From positions 186,001 through 250,000 of the forward strand of contig NZ_CP056050.1 of NCBI RefSeq assembly GCF_021559775.1: 64,000 bases of DNA. The letters run 5' to 3'. This stretch comes from Gillisella vitis (lineage in GTDB: Bacteria; Pseudomonadota; Alphaproteobacteria; Rhizobiales; Rhizobiaceae). Of this stretch, positions 9,104-18,226 are shown piece by piece; positions within the stretch are counted from its first letter, which is position 1, and the number at the start of each line of letters is the position of its first letter. The translations under genes and the position numbers were made by a program. Under the pieces are notes generated by a model. That model did not search any database. It saw only the letters and a program-made list of their open reading frames with translations, and was not told where the DNA came from.

Positions 9104-10204
9104 GTGACGTTACCCTCCAATTCACGGCAACTGATCGAAGTGAAAAACTTCGGAGCGAACCCCGGTAAGCTGAAGTGCTGGCTTTATCTGCCGACCATCC
9201 TGGCTCCGAAAACACCGCTCGTCGTCGTCCTACACGGGTGCACGCAGAACGCTGCAGCTTATGATCATGGCTCCGGTTGGTCGAAGCTGTCGGAAGAGAA
9301 GGGATTCGCGGTCCTGTTTCCGGAGCAGCAGCGCGCCAATAACGCCAATCTGTGTTTCAACTGGTTCGAGCCGGCCGACACCCGGCGTGATCAGGGCGAA
9401 GCTCTTGCGATCCGGGAGATGATCGGGCACGTCATCGAGTCGCAGGGGATAGATCCTGAACGTGTCTTCATCACGGGACTGTCGGCCGGAGGCGCGATGG
9501 CGAACGTCATGCTGGCGACCTATCCCGAATTGTTTGCCGGCGGCGCGATCATTGGCGGGCTTCCTTACGGAACGGCCTCAGGAGTGGGTCAGGCTTTCGA
9601 ACGGATGCGGGGCCATAACCCGCCGAGCGAAAGTCAGCTTCAATCGGCCCTGATGTCCGCAGCTTCCAGCTGGGGTTCATGGCCGCCGATTTCTGTCTGG
9701 CACGGGACGCACGACCAGACGGTCAAGCCGATCAATGCCGAGCAGATTGCCCATCAATGGGGCGGCATGCATCAGATCTCCGCGACACCGGACTTGATCG
9801 AGTCCGTCAATGGCCACAGCCGTAAGGCCTGGCTCGATGAAAGCGGCAAAGCGGTCATGGAGGTTTATCTCATCAAGGGAATGGCGCACGGTGTTCCCCT
9901 GTCGTTCGCAGCCAAAGCCCCGTTGGGGCACTCCGGACCGTTCATGCTGGAGGCCGGAATTTCTTCGACGACGCGCATTGCCAGGACATGGGGCCTTGCC
10001 GACGATGCCGATGTCGCCGCAACCGAGGCGGTATTCAACCCTGACTTGAAGCACGACGCGGTTCCCTCAGGCATTGAAAATGTTATCGCCAAGGCAATGG
10101 CATATGCAAAACCAGGCGCTGTGAATAACGTCGGCGATCGACATGATCACGGCGTCGGCAAGGTTATCAACGACGCGCTTCGCGCCGCAGGGCTAATTCG
10201 ATAA
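9104..10204 (+). CDS. PHB depolymerase-family esterase (alpha/beta hydrolase)
   Basis: A 366-residue protein starting at GTG 9104 behind AAAGGAGACGG. It carries the alpha/beta-hydrolase signs: an oxyanion HGCTQNA loop near 49-55, the nucleophile elbow GLSAGGA near 125, and later WHGTHDQTV (Asp) and MAHGVPL (His) to complete the triad. This is the esterase/PHB depolymerase family that includes poly(3-hydroxybutyrate) depolymerases and feruloyl esterases; the substrate cannot be told from sequence. I see no signal peptide, so it is probably intracellular. It is undamaged, unlike its neighbours on both sides. Confidence 0.9.
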   Translation: MTLPSNSRQLIEVKNFGANPGKLKCWLYLPTILAPKTPLVVVLHGCTQNAAAYDHGSGWSKLSEEKGFAVLFPEQQRANNANLCFNWFEPADTRRDQGEALAIREMIGHVIESQGIDPERVFITGLSAGGAMANVMLATYPELFAGGAIIGGLPYGTASGVGQAFERMRGHNPPSESQLQSALMSAASSWGSWPPISVWHGTHDQTVKPINAEQIAHQWGGMHQISATPDLIESVNGHSRKAWLDESGKAVMEVYLIKGMAHGVPLSFAAKAPLGHSGPFMLEAGISSTTRIARTWGLADDADVAATEAVFNPDLKHDAVPSGIENVIAKAMAYAKPGAVNNVGDRHDHGVGKVINDALRAAGLIR

Positions 10205-10297
10205 TTTAGGCTGGCGCAGTGTGTCGAAGACACGGATCGCGTTCATCGTGTTTCCCAGCAACGGTCTGCCTCACCATGGCCCGAGGAGGTCTGTTCC

Positions 10298-11188
10298 ATG
10301 CCGATGCTCACCATTCATCACCGCACGACCTACAGTTTTCGAGAGGACGTATCGCTGCTGGTGCACCGCCTTATGCTCCGGCCCGGAGAGGGCCGGGAGC
10401 TGAAGCTGCTGGGCCATGACATCTCGACGTCTCCTGAGGCTGAACTGAGCTGGTCGACGACGTATTCGGAAACGCGATCGCTTCGGCGACGTTTCGGACC
10501 CACAGTGACAGCCTCGTGGTGGACAGTCTGGCGACCGTCGACCTGACTGCGTCGGCATGGCCCGTGTTCGACATCGCAGCGTCTGCGATCAACTACCCAT
10601 TCCTCTACGCCGATCGTGACGGGACTGATCTCGGAGCTCTCGCGGTTCAACAATTTGACGATGTCGACCAGCGGCTTCGAACGTGGATGCGCGGCTTCGT
10701 CGCTGGCGAACCGACGGATACCCTGTCCCTCCTCAAAGACATCAGTCTGGGCATCGCGTCTTCTATCTCGTACCAGAGCCGGGAAGAGGAAGGCACGCAG
10801 GCGCCGCTGACGACCCTCGATCGGGGTTGGGGCTCCTGCAGGGATTTTGCCGTTTTGTTCGCGGAGGCTGTGCGCAGCCTGGGTTTCGGCGCTCGCATCG
10901 TTTCAGGCTATCTGTTCAATCCGAACAGAGCACTCACAGGATCGACCGATAGTGGATCGACGCATGCCTGGGCGGAGGTCTTCGTCCCCGGCGCCGGGTG
11001 GATCACACTCGACCCGACGAACCGCAGCATGGGCGGCGCCAACCTCATCCCAGTCGCGGTGACCCGCGACATCGCCCACGCCGTTCCGGTTTCAGGGAGT
11101 TTCATAGGCGGGTCGAACGGCCTTCCTGTCAATGAACGTGGCCGTAGAAGTCAAAGCAATCGACCCGGCCTCAGCGGCGCGGCTGTAG
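10298..11188 (+). pseudogene. Transglutaminase-like protein with two frameshifts
   Basis: The first frame from ATG 10298 gives the N-terminal bacterial transglutaminase-associated beta domain (MPMLTIHHRTTYSF). One base is missing near 10454, and the sequence goes on in a second frame with the catalytic core: Cys in GWGSCRDFAVLF, His in STHAWAEVF, Asp in TLDPTNRSM. A further slip near 11130 is needed to reach the usual C-terminus (NVAVEVKAIDP) and a stop at 11186-11188. Joined, it would be about 296 residues, full length for the family. Two independent slips suggest decay. Confidence 0.8.
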
Positions 11189-11642
11189 AACGGTGGATTG
11201 ACGTGGCTCAATTCTCGCGTTGTCGAGCTGCACCTTTGGTCTTGAACCGACCTGAACCTTTGACCCGTTAAAACTGCTACTTCAGTTGCAAAATCAGAAG
11301 CTTCATTGAGTTGCTCGACAGCCCTTGTGCATTCCGACGTAGGCAGCCTGAAAACGCTGTTTTGAAAACGGTTATTCGTACGAAGATCTGTCGAATTTAG
11401 AATTCTGGACTTACCTTCATGCCCATGCCGCATCCTACTACTGCGCCGCAATCCCGAAAGCCGTCAGAACCTCCGAGGTGATTGTACCGGTAACCTTGAG
11501 TGTTGGTTTCCACGCAGAACTCCGGTTAGGCAGATAAGGGGGGCTCAGTTCCGCGTGAAAACCAACAGGCTGCTCTTAGCGAAAAAAAACTCATGCCGAA
11601 ACCGAGAATTCCATGCCTGCTCGCTGCACTTACATAATAAAA
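11189..11642. other. Intergenic region containing a 67-bp inverted-repeat element
   Basis: No convincing coding sequence is visible. The only clear structure is the inverted repeat at 11501-11567, listed separately. Confidence 0.6.
11501..11567. repeat. 67-bp palindromic mini-element with TG...CA ends
   Basis: The 21-bp arms at 11501-11521 and 11547-11567 are complementary at 19 of 21 positions. The outer ends are TGTTGGTTT and AAACCAACA. The 25-bp centre is not symmetrical. The TG...CA ends and long arms look like the two ends of an insertion sequence with the interior deleted, or a very small non-autonomous element. It is too long and too far from any gene end to be a simple terminator. 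Confidence 0.6.
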
Positions 11643-12887
11643 CTAAGCAAGCGCTCGCTGTAGGTCCTCGTGCTCGAAGGCGCTGGCCATGCGATTGACT
11701 TCGCTATTCCGCGCGCCGATCGCCTTGGCCGTATCTCGCCAAGTAGAGGTAACGGTTGCGACCTCTTTGATAATGACGCGTGCCTGAGCCAGCGTGAGCG
11801 CAAAATATCCCGATGCAGCTTCCAGAAGATCAAGCGAGCACGTGCCTTCGTCAAGGTCGATATTGGTGGTCAGCACCCGTGCCTTGAGATCGGTTGGAAC
11901 AGGATTGAGATCGTAGGCCGGCGACAGCGACCAGCCAGCTTTCCCCAACCATAAGAATCCGTGGTTGCGCAGGTGATCATCAACATTGGAGATCAGCACG
12001 TTGAAGACCACGCGCCGATAAAGAGCATGGGCGTCGCTCTTCCCTTGCGCCCCGTGCTCGGCGAGCGCATCGACAATTTCCGGATAACTGCCGCGCTCGC
12101 CATCCCTGGCGCCCATCATTGCCATCGCTGACAGAAATGGAACGCGGATGGCGCCGTTGCGGTCGAAGCGACGAGACAACATGACGGCTTTTCCGGCCAC
12201 TTCGATAAGCTGGTGTTGCGGAGTGGCGATGCCGGCCTGGTCGGCGAGTCGGAGGGCGATCTCCTCCCAGGTCTCCATGCTGTACTCGTCGGTCTCTTTT
12301 GGAAACTTGGCGATGGAAAGATGGCCATGCTGATCGATGACAGATGCTTTCGGTCGAGCGCCGCCCAGTGACGAACCGGGAGCGAAAATGAGCTGGAGGT
12401 CCTCGTCAGTCTCTTCGTCACGCAAAATGCGCTCAGTAATCTGCAGAAGCCGACCAAGCTCGATGACGGCCGGAACGCCGGTCTGGATCGGAGCCTGGAA
12501 GACCTCCTCCCCGACCCACCGGAATCGAAGCGCGCCGAGACGGGTTTCGTCGGCGACGCCCAGCAGGTAGTCGCTTTCGGCGAGGGTGCGAACAGCTCGC
12601 GCCTCGCGTTCCGCACTGCGACGCTCGGCGCGCTGCATGAGCCGTCGTCCCCAGGTGTCGGGGGCGGAGTCGCCGATCGATCCGAACGTCGCCAATCCTG
12701 CCGGCGGAGCGAAGGCCCCACGGGTCAATGCAAGCGCGGGTTCCAGCGAGAAGCGATCAGGATCCTTCAGCCAGGCATCGTCATACTCGAACAGTATGGT
12801 CTCGGAGCCGCGGATGCGATTGCTCCTCGCAAGACCAATTCTACGAGTCTCTCCAGCAAGGTCGATATGAGCCTCGAAGTCAGTCAT
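11643..12887 (-). CDS. hipA: HipA-type serine/threonine kinase toxin
   Basis: A 414-residue HipA-family protein. Visible elements are the N-terminal HipA domain (about 1-110), the Gly-rich loop GSSLGGARPKASV, the ATP-site Lys in LSIAKFPKE, the catalytic loop LISNVDDHLRNHGFL, and the metal-binding LSPAYDLNPVP. In Escherichia coli the relative phosphorylates glutamyl-tRNA synthetase and induces persistence; the target here is unknown. The start overlaps the upstream antitoxin gene by 8 bp, so the pair is translationally coupled as usual for hipBA. No damage is seen. Confidence 0.92.
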   Translation of the reverse strand: MTDFEAHIDLAGETRRIGLARSNRIRGSETILFEYDDAWLKDPDRFSLEPALALTRGAFAPPAGLATFGSIGDSAPDTWGRRLMQRAERRSAEREARAVRTLAESDYLLGVADETRLGALRFRWVGEEVFQAPIQTGVPAVIELGRLLQITERILRDEETDEDLQLIFAPGSSLGGARPKASVIDQHGHLSIAKFPKETDEYSMETWEEIALRLADQAGIATPQHQLIEVAGKAVMLSRRFDRNGAIRVPFLSAMAMMGARDGERGSYPEIVDALAEHGAQGKSDAHALYRRVVFNVLISNVDDHLRNHGFLWLGKAGWSLSPAYDLNPVPTDLKARVLTTNIDLDEGTCSLDLLEAASGYFALTLAQARVIIKEVATVTSTWRDTAKAIGARNSEVNRMASAFEHEDLQRALA

Positions 12888-13215
12888 CGCGAGACGATCC
12901 CGACGCGGGCTTCAGGCGAACACGCTTCGGCAGATCCGCACTGGCAAGCGCCTGGCCGACACTGTCGTTGCTGATGTCAGCAAGCTGGGTCAGCCCGTCG
13001 AGGAGACCGAGAGCTTGAAGGACGCCCGCATAGATTCCGATGCTGACATTCGTGTCGCCCGCCTCGATCTTTTGTAGCGTGGAGCGAGAGGTAAAGGCTC
13101 GCTCTGCCACGACTGCCATCGGCAACTTACGGCGGCGGCGAGCATCCTGGATATCCGCACCAAGCTTTCGCAAAGCCCGCCTGACAGCTGCCGATGGTTG
13201 ATGGGGAGTGGGCAT
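12880..13215 (-). CDS. hipB: HipB-type antitoxin, XRE-family DNA-binding protein
   Basis: An XRE helix-turn-helix protein of about 111 residues starting at MPTPHQP (13215) behind AAGGGA; the longer frame to 13266 has no better site. The HTH spans about 20-75 (IQDARRRRKLPMAVVAERAF, then TSRSTLQKIEAGDTNVSIG). It should bind and neutralise HipA and repress the operon. A short inverted repeat, AGCTT...AAGCT, lies about 30 bp upstream and is a possible operator half-site pair. The C-terminal tail is Arg/Lys-rich and ends in the 8-bp overlap with hipA. Confidence 0.88.
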   Translation of the reverse strand: MPTPHQPSAAVRRALRKLGADIQDARRRRKLPMAVVAERAFTSRSTLQKIEAGDTNVSIGIYAGVLQALGLLDGLTQLADISNDSVGQALASADLPKRVRLKPASGSSRDD

Positions 13216-13445
13216 GTGGTCCCTTCGCGCTACAGAATTTAGCTTTATGTAGCACGAAGCTGACAATATTTCCAGTTAGGCATACCGCTTTGTTCGAAGG
13301 CTGGCCCATGCGTATAGATGCTTCACTGGGCCTTTAAGACATGCGTCACCTGAGTACCTGTTCGCTCTGGACGTTACATCCTTTGTTAAACGAGAGCTTC
13401 TATTTCGGCTCGCCCTCGGCATTGGGGCCGAGAAGGAATATTAGC

Positions 13446-15803
13446 ATGCCAAAACAAGATATTGCCTCAAGTCAGTTTCAACGAAAAATCTCGGAATTCT
13501 GTGAGGTGCGCATTGCACCGGCCACATCCAAACGGACCTTAGAGAATATCAAGCCCTACCTCGTCAGCCTGATCATTTATCGCAAGTCACCGCCCTTGCT
13601 GAATGGCCGCATCCACTGGGCGGCCATTGCGGATGCCTGCGGGATCGAAGAGGACCTGACCACGGAGCTGAAAAAGCAGCTCCGTCCCGGCCTCGACGCC
13701 ATCATCCGCTGGCTCGGCGCGCCGGCGGCTTTGGAAGACGTTCGACCGTCAAAACCGAAAAGCAAAGCGGCCAAGCCCGGCATGCGCGCGCCCACATCGA
13801 CCACATCGTCCACACGCAAGCCGCAACGAACGGGCAGCGACGGAACTCCGGTTCAACCTGCCTCAGCGCAAAGAGGGCCACAGCCCAAGCCGATCCAGGA
13901 ATTTCCACCACCGCTGTTCGAGGCAGCGGACGATCCGGAAACCTTCCGCGACGCGCTCGTCTACCACATGCGCCGGTTCGGCGACAGTTGCTGGCAGCTC
14001 TATCGCGCCATTGTTCGCCTCGGTGAGACCTTTGACGACAAGACCCTGTTGTCCTGGGTTCAGGGTGAACGGGCGCCGAGATCCATTGCCAGCTTCGACA
14101 TCCTGTCGCGTATCGAGCGTCGCTACCAACTAAGACAAGGCTACTTTAAAGAGAAGCTGCCGCACCAATCCCGATCGCTGCACGGTCACGATCTCGGTGA
14201 CATCAATCCGGCCGAACGGCGGAGACTGGCCTGGCATCTGCCCGACGACTTCGGCAGCCTGCCGTTCTCGAAGCGCGAGGAAATCCTCGACTGGGTGCGG
14301 CGGGTGATCATTTCCGGCTCGACCGATTATCACCGCTATCAGGCGGCGGCGAGCAAACAACGGTATGCCATCCGCTTTCCGGGGGTCACCTATGGCGGAG
14401 GAACGTTGTCTCCCCGATCGCCCTTTCTGACGTCTGGCGCAAGCAGCGGTGTGGACGATTCATTCGAAGACCCGGACCTGCTGTCCGGTGTGGTCGATGC
14501 GCCGCCGCGGCTGGCGATGGAGATGGCCGACCTGATCCGATTCAAGACTTCGACGCTGACGGCGATCGGTTTCCAGCGCAACGGCGTCTGGGGTGAAGAG
14601 TCGGCGTCGCAGAAGGTGGAGCACCTCGGACTGATGTTCGGCGCGCTCGCTGCTTCGCCTACCGGCATCGTCAAGGGTCGCGGCGTCCCGCTCAGCCAGT
14701 TGACTTTCGGCCTGCTGATCTTTCCTGGCGTCTGGGACTGGTATCTGCAATGGCTTGAGCAGCGGCGTGGATTCTACACCAAATGGGAAGAGGACATGCT
14801 GATGGTCGCGCAGGCTCTTACCCGGGCAGAGGTGGGATGGATCCGGCAGCACCCTGAGCTTCTGAAAAATGTCAGGCCGATCGAAGGCCTGATCGCACCT
14901 GAGGAAATCGAATTCGCCGCACGTGACTGGAACGGCGCCTGCGATGCGTTTCACCGCCATGCCGCCAATCGCTCGAAGGAGGTGCAGCGGGTGATGCGCG
15001 TCCATCGCGATCCGTTCGAACCGATCATGGTGATCCTGGAATCCGACAGTCCGCTGGCGGAGTATCGCAAGATCACCGACGAAATCCTGAAGCGCATGCC
15101 GGACCGGGATCGTTATCCGCGCCCGGCCGCCGAAGCCGTTCGCTCCTTCCTGATGCTTCGGCTCGGACTGCATCTGGGCCTTCGGCAGAAGAACCTACGC
15201 CAGCTTCGGCTTTGCCCGCGTGGGCATTTTCCGACGTCCGAACGCCGGCTGGAAGACATGAAATGTGGAGAACTGCGATGGAGCGACCGGAAGGATGGCT
15301 GGGAGGTGCTGATCCCCTCTGTTGCCTTCAAGAATTCCGGCTCGTCCTTCTTCGGGCAAAAACCGTTCCGGCTGATCCTTCCTGATCTGCTTGACCTCTA
15401 CAAATACCTCGAGGTCTATATCGATCGGCATCGCGGTGTGTTGCTCGGCAGTGCCAAGGACCCCGGAACGTTCTTCGTCAAGACCGTGAAGACGACGAGC
15501 TACGATGCAGCTTATGACTCGACAAAGTTCTACGAGGCCTGGAGGACGATCATCCAGCGCTATGGCATCTACAATCCCTATACCGGTCGCGGTGCGATCA
15601 AGGGCCTGCTGCCACATGGGCCGCATAACCTTCGGGATATTCTCGCGACGCACATCCTGAAGCAGACGGGATCCTACGAGCAGGCGAGCTATGCGATCCA
15701 GGATACCCCGGATGTCGTGCAGCAGCATTACGGCCGCTTCCTGCCGCAGGACAAGGCGGCGCTCGCGGCAAAGATCTTGAACCAGGCTTGGGAAGCCGCT
15801 TGA
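13446..15803 (+). CDS. Large tyrosine-recombinase (phage-type integrase) protein
   Basis: About 785 residues from ATG 13446, preceded by GAGAAGG; the frame is open further up to 13341 without a good start. The C-terminal third has the tyrosine-recombinase signature: first Arg in LRQKNLRQLRL, HNLRDILATHIL (H-x-x-R), and the candidate nucleophile Tyr in VVQQHYGRFLPQ. The N-terminal two thirds are much longer than in phage integrases; residues about 95-140 are a low-complexity Pro/Ser/Lys linker. Such long integrases often act in mobile islands. It runs divergently from hipBA. A fragment of a related integrase lies at 35514-35812. Confidence 0.88.
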   Translation: MPKQDIASSQFQRKISEFCEVRIAPATSKRTLENIKPYLVSLIIYRKSPPLLNGRIHWAAIADACGIEEDLTTELKKQLRPGLDAIIRWLGAPAALEDVRPSKPKSKAAKPGMRAPTSTTSSTRKPQRTGSDGTPVQPASAQRGPQPKPIQEFPPPLFEAADDPETFRDALVYHMRRFGDSCWQLYRAIVRLGETFDDKTLLSWVQGERAPRSIASFDILSRIERRYQLRQGYFKEKLPHQSRSLHGHDLGDINPAERRRLAWHLPDDFGSLPFSKREEILDWVRRVIISGSTDYHRYQAAASKQRYAIRFPGVTYGGGTLSPRSPFLTSGASSGVDDSFEDPDLLSGVVDAPPRLAMEMADLIRFKTSTLTAIGFQRNGVWGEESASQKVEHLGLMFGALAASPTGIVKGRGVPLSQLTFGLLIFPGVWDWYLQWLEQRRGFYTKWEEDMLMVAQALTRAEVGWIRQHPELLKNVRPIEGLIAPEEIEFAARDWNGACDAFHRHAANRSKEVQRVMRVHRDPFEPIMVILESDSPLAEYRKITDEILKRMPDRDRYPRPAAEAVRSFLMLRLGLHLGLRQKNLRQLRLCPRGHFPTSERRLEDMKCGELRWSDRKDGWEVLIPSVAFKNSGSSFFGQKPFRLILPDLLDLYKYLEVYIDRHRGVLLGSAKDPGTFFVKTVKTTSYDAAYDSTKFYEAWRTIIQRYGIYNPYTGRGAIKGLLPHGPHNLRDILATHILKQTGSYEQASYAIQDTPDVVQQHYGRFLPQDKAALAAKILNQAWEAA

Positions 15804-15901
15804 TCAGAGAGGGTGGAGCACTCTGGCGCTCCGCCCACTCCGGCCGACAGACCGCGCGGGATGCTGCTTTGTCGCAGCTCGCGGAGAAAGAGGGGTAAGC
15901 T

Positions 15902-16595
15902 TCAGCGCAGTTCGAGCATTGTCAGCGCGTTATCGATCGCGGCCCCTGATGCGGTATTGTCGAACACGCACCAGCTGTGGCGCTGCCAGCAGTTTCGAGA
16001 ACGATCTGATCTCCTTATCAGTGTAGCTCGAGTAGTAGATTTTTGGTTTGCCATGAAGACGGACGTATTTCGGCGGCGTGTCGAAATCTTCCACCGGCCA
16101 TACCGGCGCCGGATCAGCGAGAACCCGATCGATCGCGAAGTTCTTCAGCAATTCCAACGCCTCGGCCGATGCCCAGCCCTTGTGCCGAACCTCGATGACA
16201 ATCGGTCCGTCATCGGCATTCCGTACTGTTTTGAATGCGGTTTCGAGCACCTCAGCATCCGAAAGCCAGCAACGGCGGCAACTGGCAGAGCAGCGGCCCG
16301 CGTTTTTCTCCGAGCGGTGCAATATCCTCAAGGAACGTGTCGAACGGCTCGGCGATGTCTTTCATCGTCCGCGTGTGGGTAATCTCCTTAGGAATCTTGA
16401 CCGCGAACCGAAAGCTGTCCGGGACGGACTCAGCCCACCGTGCGAAGGTCGATGCCTTGTGTCGACGGTAGAAGGTCGAATTGATCTCCACCCCGTCGAA
16501 CACCGAGCATAGCGGCTAAGACCACTTCCTTCCTGAGCAAACCTGTCGGCCACCTTTTTCGGGATAGACCAGGCGGCGGTGGCAATGATCGGCAA
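15902..16595 (-). pseudogene. DUF72 (YecE-like) protein with several frameshifts
   Basis: Starting at TTG 16595 behind GGAGGAG, the strand encodes a DUF72 protein in successive frames. It reads ATAAWSIPKKVADRFAQ and GSGLSRYA, shifts near 16503 to FDGVEINSTFYRRHKASTFA and RFAVKIPKEITHTRTM, shifts again near 16270 to IVIEVRHKGWASAEAL, and finally near 15975 to WCVFDNTASGAAIDNALTML with a stop at 15902-15904. At least three single-base slips are needed. The gene retains a perfect EcfG-type promoter. Full length would be about 230 residues, as expected for the family. Confidence 0.8.
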
Positions 16596-16629
16596 TCGTC
16601 TTCTCCTCCATTTGCGAATTCGCGAGCAA

Positions 16630-16654
16630 AACGAAGGGCCGGCAGCCGAGTTCC
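16630..16654 (-). promoter_or_regulatory. EcfG-type (general stress response) promoter for the DUF72 gene
   Basis: On the minus strand GGAAC (16654-16650) is followed after 16 bp by CGTT (16633-16630). This exactly matches the alphaproteobacterial EcfG consensus GGAAC-N16/17-CGTT. It lies 35 bp upstream of the TTG start of the DUF72 gene. Confidence 0.8.
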
Positions 16655-16676
16655 TTACGCCGATCAAGCACAAACC

Positions 16677-16702
16677 GGAACCGTCAACCAGCCAAGAACG
16701 TT
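16677..16702 (+). promoter_or_regulatory. EcfG-type promoter for the DUF3072 gene
   Basis: GGAAC at 16677-16681 is followed after exactly 17 bp by CGTT at 16699-16702, a perfect EcfG match. The start codon of the DUF3072 gene is 25 bp downstream. It is divergent from, and only 22 bp away from, the EcfG site serving the DUF72 gene. Confidence 0.85.
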
Positions 16703-16727
16703 TGCAGAACGAATTCAGGAGATCGTT

Positions 16728-16943
16728 ATGAGTGACAACCCGAAAACCGATACCTCTTCCAACACGCAGAAAGACCCGGACGACTGGGTCAGCGGCGATG
16801 AGCCGATGACCGGCGCCCAACGCTCCTATCTGAAGACCTTGTCGGAGCAGGCGCATCAGCCCGATGCCTGTGCCGAGGATCTAACCAAGGCGGAAGCGTC
16901 AAAACGGATCGATGAACTGAAGCAGTCCCTCGATCTGGAGTGA
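16728..16943 (+). CDS. Small DUF3072 protein
   Basis: A 71-residue acidic protein starting at 16728 behind AGGAG. Its core, EPMTGAQRSYLKTLSEQA, followed by an EDLTKAEASKRIDEL helix, is the DUF3072 signature. The family is small and of unknown function. The perfect EcfG promoter just upstream places it in the general stress regulon. The next gene on the same strand starts 103 bp later and may be cotranscribed. Confidence 0.85.
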   Translation: MSDNPKTDTSSNTQKDPDDWVSGDEPMTGAQRSYLKTLSEQAHQPDACAEDLTKAEASKRIDELKQSLDLE

Positions 16944-17046
16944 CGTGATGTCTCTGATGGCAGATGAACCGCCTGGAGGTCGATGCTGCACGGAACCTTT
17001 GTTCGCTGCAGCACTTATGGATCGTCAACCGCGAAAGGACGCGACC

Positions 17047-17322
17047 ATGTCAGACCTGAAGCTTGGTGAACCGATCCCCACAGGCATTCCCGGTATTGAA
17101 CCGGTCAGCACGGAAGTACAAGATGCCGCCAAGGCGGTCGTCCGGCCGATCGAGCGGACGATTGATAGCGCGGCAGGCGCCTATCCAGATACAGCATTGC
17201 TCGACCAGTTGCTGCTTCTTCCAATGAAGCTCGGCCTGTCGATGGCGCTGGCTTCGACGGCAATGCTCGTCAGCCCGATTGCGATGACGAAGCGGCTGCA
17301 GACGACCGGTATCATTCAATAA
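17047..17322 (+). CDS. Hypothetical small protein with one membrane segment
   Basis: A 91-residue protein from ATG 17047 (GAAAGGA upstream), ending just before a strong terminator. The last third contains a hydrophobic helix (LGLSMALASTAMLVSPIAM), so it may be membrane-attached. I do not recognise the family. Its position after the DUF3072 gene and before the terminator suggests a two-gene stress operon. Confidence 0.65.
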   Translation: MSDLKLGEPIPTGIPGIEPVSTEVQDAAKAVVRPIERTIDSAAGAYPDTALLDQLLLLPMKLGLSMALASTAMLVSPIAMTKRLQTTGIIQ

Positions 17323-17349
17323 AGGACGCTCCTTCGTCCGCGTCGCTTT

Positions 17350-17379
17350 CGCCGCCTTCCGAGGCGGCGATTTCTTTTT
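17350..17379 (+). terminator. Rho-independent terminator
   Basis: An 8-bp perfect stem, CGCCGCCT/AGGCGGCG, with a 4-base loop is followed by ATTTCTTTTT. It lies 28 bp after the stop of the small membrane-like gene. Confidence 0.85.
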
Positions 17380-17408
17380 GAACCGCATGTCGGCTCAGCA
17401 GGCCGGCG

Positions 17409-18226
17409 GGTGTTGTCACGTTAATCGGCTCACAGTTGGCTGCGTTTCGGGTTGGTCGTAGATTTCGACGATGCAAACATCCGATATCAGTTTCAAGCGT
17501 CACCGTTTTCCTGCGCAAATCATTGCTCATGCAGTCTGGCTTTACCTGCGGTTTAATCTGAGCCTGCGTGAAGTTGAGGAAATGCTTCTTGAGCGTGGTG
17601 TCGACGTTTCTTATGAGACGGTCCGCCGCTGGGTCGCCAAGTTCGGACCCCAGATTGCTCGCAATTTGCGGCGGCGACAGCCGCGCCCAGGCGATGTTTG
17701 GCATCTGGACGAAGCCGTTGTGAAATGTGCTGGAGAGAAGTTCTGGCTTTGGCGTGCGGTCGATCAGCATGGCACTGTTCTTGAAGAAATCTTGCAGAAG
17801 CGACGCAACAAAAAGGCGGCCAAGCGCCTGCTGGTGGCGTTGATGAAACGCTATTGCTTTGTTCCCAAACGTATCATCACTGATAAATTGCGCTCCTACG
17901 GCGCAGCAAAGGCGGACGTGGCACCCCGCCTCGTTCATTGGTCACACAAAGGCCTCAACAATCGGGCTGAAAACAGCCACCTGCCGTTTCGAAAAAGGGA
18001 ACGAACCATGCAGGGCCACCGATCAACGGGAGCATTGCAACGGTTCGTCTCCATGCACTCCGCTACCCGGAATTGCTTTTCAGTTCCATCCCGCCGCCGA
18101 GCCGCACAAACAATTCGCTACCATCGCCTCGAAGCTTTCGACGCATGGAAAATTGCGGCTTGCATCCCCTGAAAATCCGAGAACCTCAACCCATTCTCGG
18201 GATGGGAAACTTAACGTGACAACACC
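17409..18226 (+). mobile_element. IS6-family insertion sequence, copy B (complete)
   Basis: An 818-bp element bounded by inverted ends GGTGTTGTCACGTTAA and its complement at 18226. It is nearly identical to, and inverted relative to, the copy at 1-811. The flanking 8-mers GGCCGGCG and AGGCAGCC do not form a target duplication. Its right end cuts a chemoreceptor gene whose missing part is not on the other side, so a deletion or inversion accompanied or followed the insertion. Confidence 0.92.
17471..18172 (+). CDS. IS6-family transposase (copy B)
   Basis: A 233-residue transposase with the same translated sequence as the copy at 48-749. The DDE residues are in WHLDEAVV, IITDKLRSYGAA and NNRAENSH. 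It reads outward, toward the truncated chemoreceptor. The identical proteins point to recent duplication and likely activity. Confidence 0.95.
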   Translation: MQTSDISFKRHRFPAQIIAHAVWLYLRFNLSLREVEEMLLERGVDVSYETVRRWVAKFGPQIARNLRRRQPRPGDVWHLDEAVVKCAGEKFWLWRAVDQHGTVLEEILQKRRNKKAAKRLLVALMKRYCFVPKRIITDKLRSYGAAKADVAPRLVHWSHKGLNNRAENSHLPFRKRERTMQGHRSTGALQRFVSMHSATRNCFSVPSRRRAAQTIRYHRLEAFDAWKIAACIP

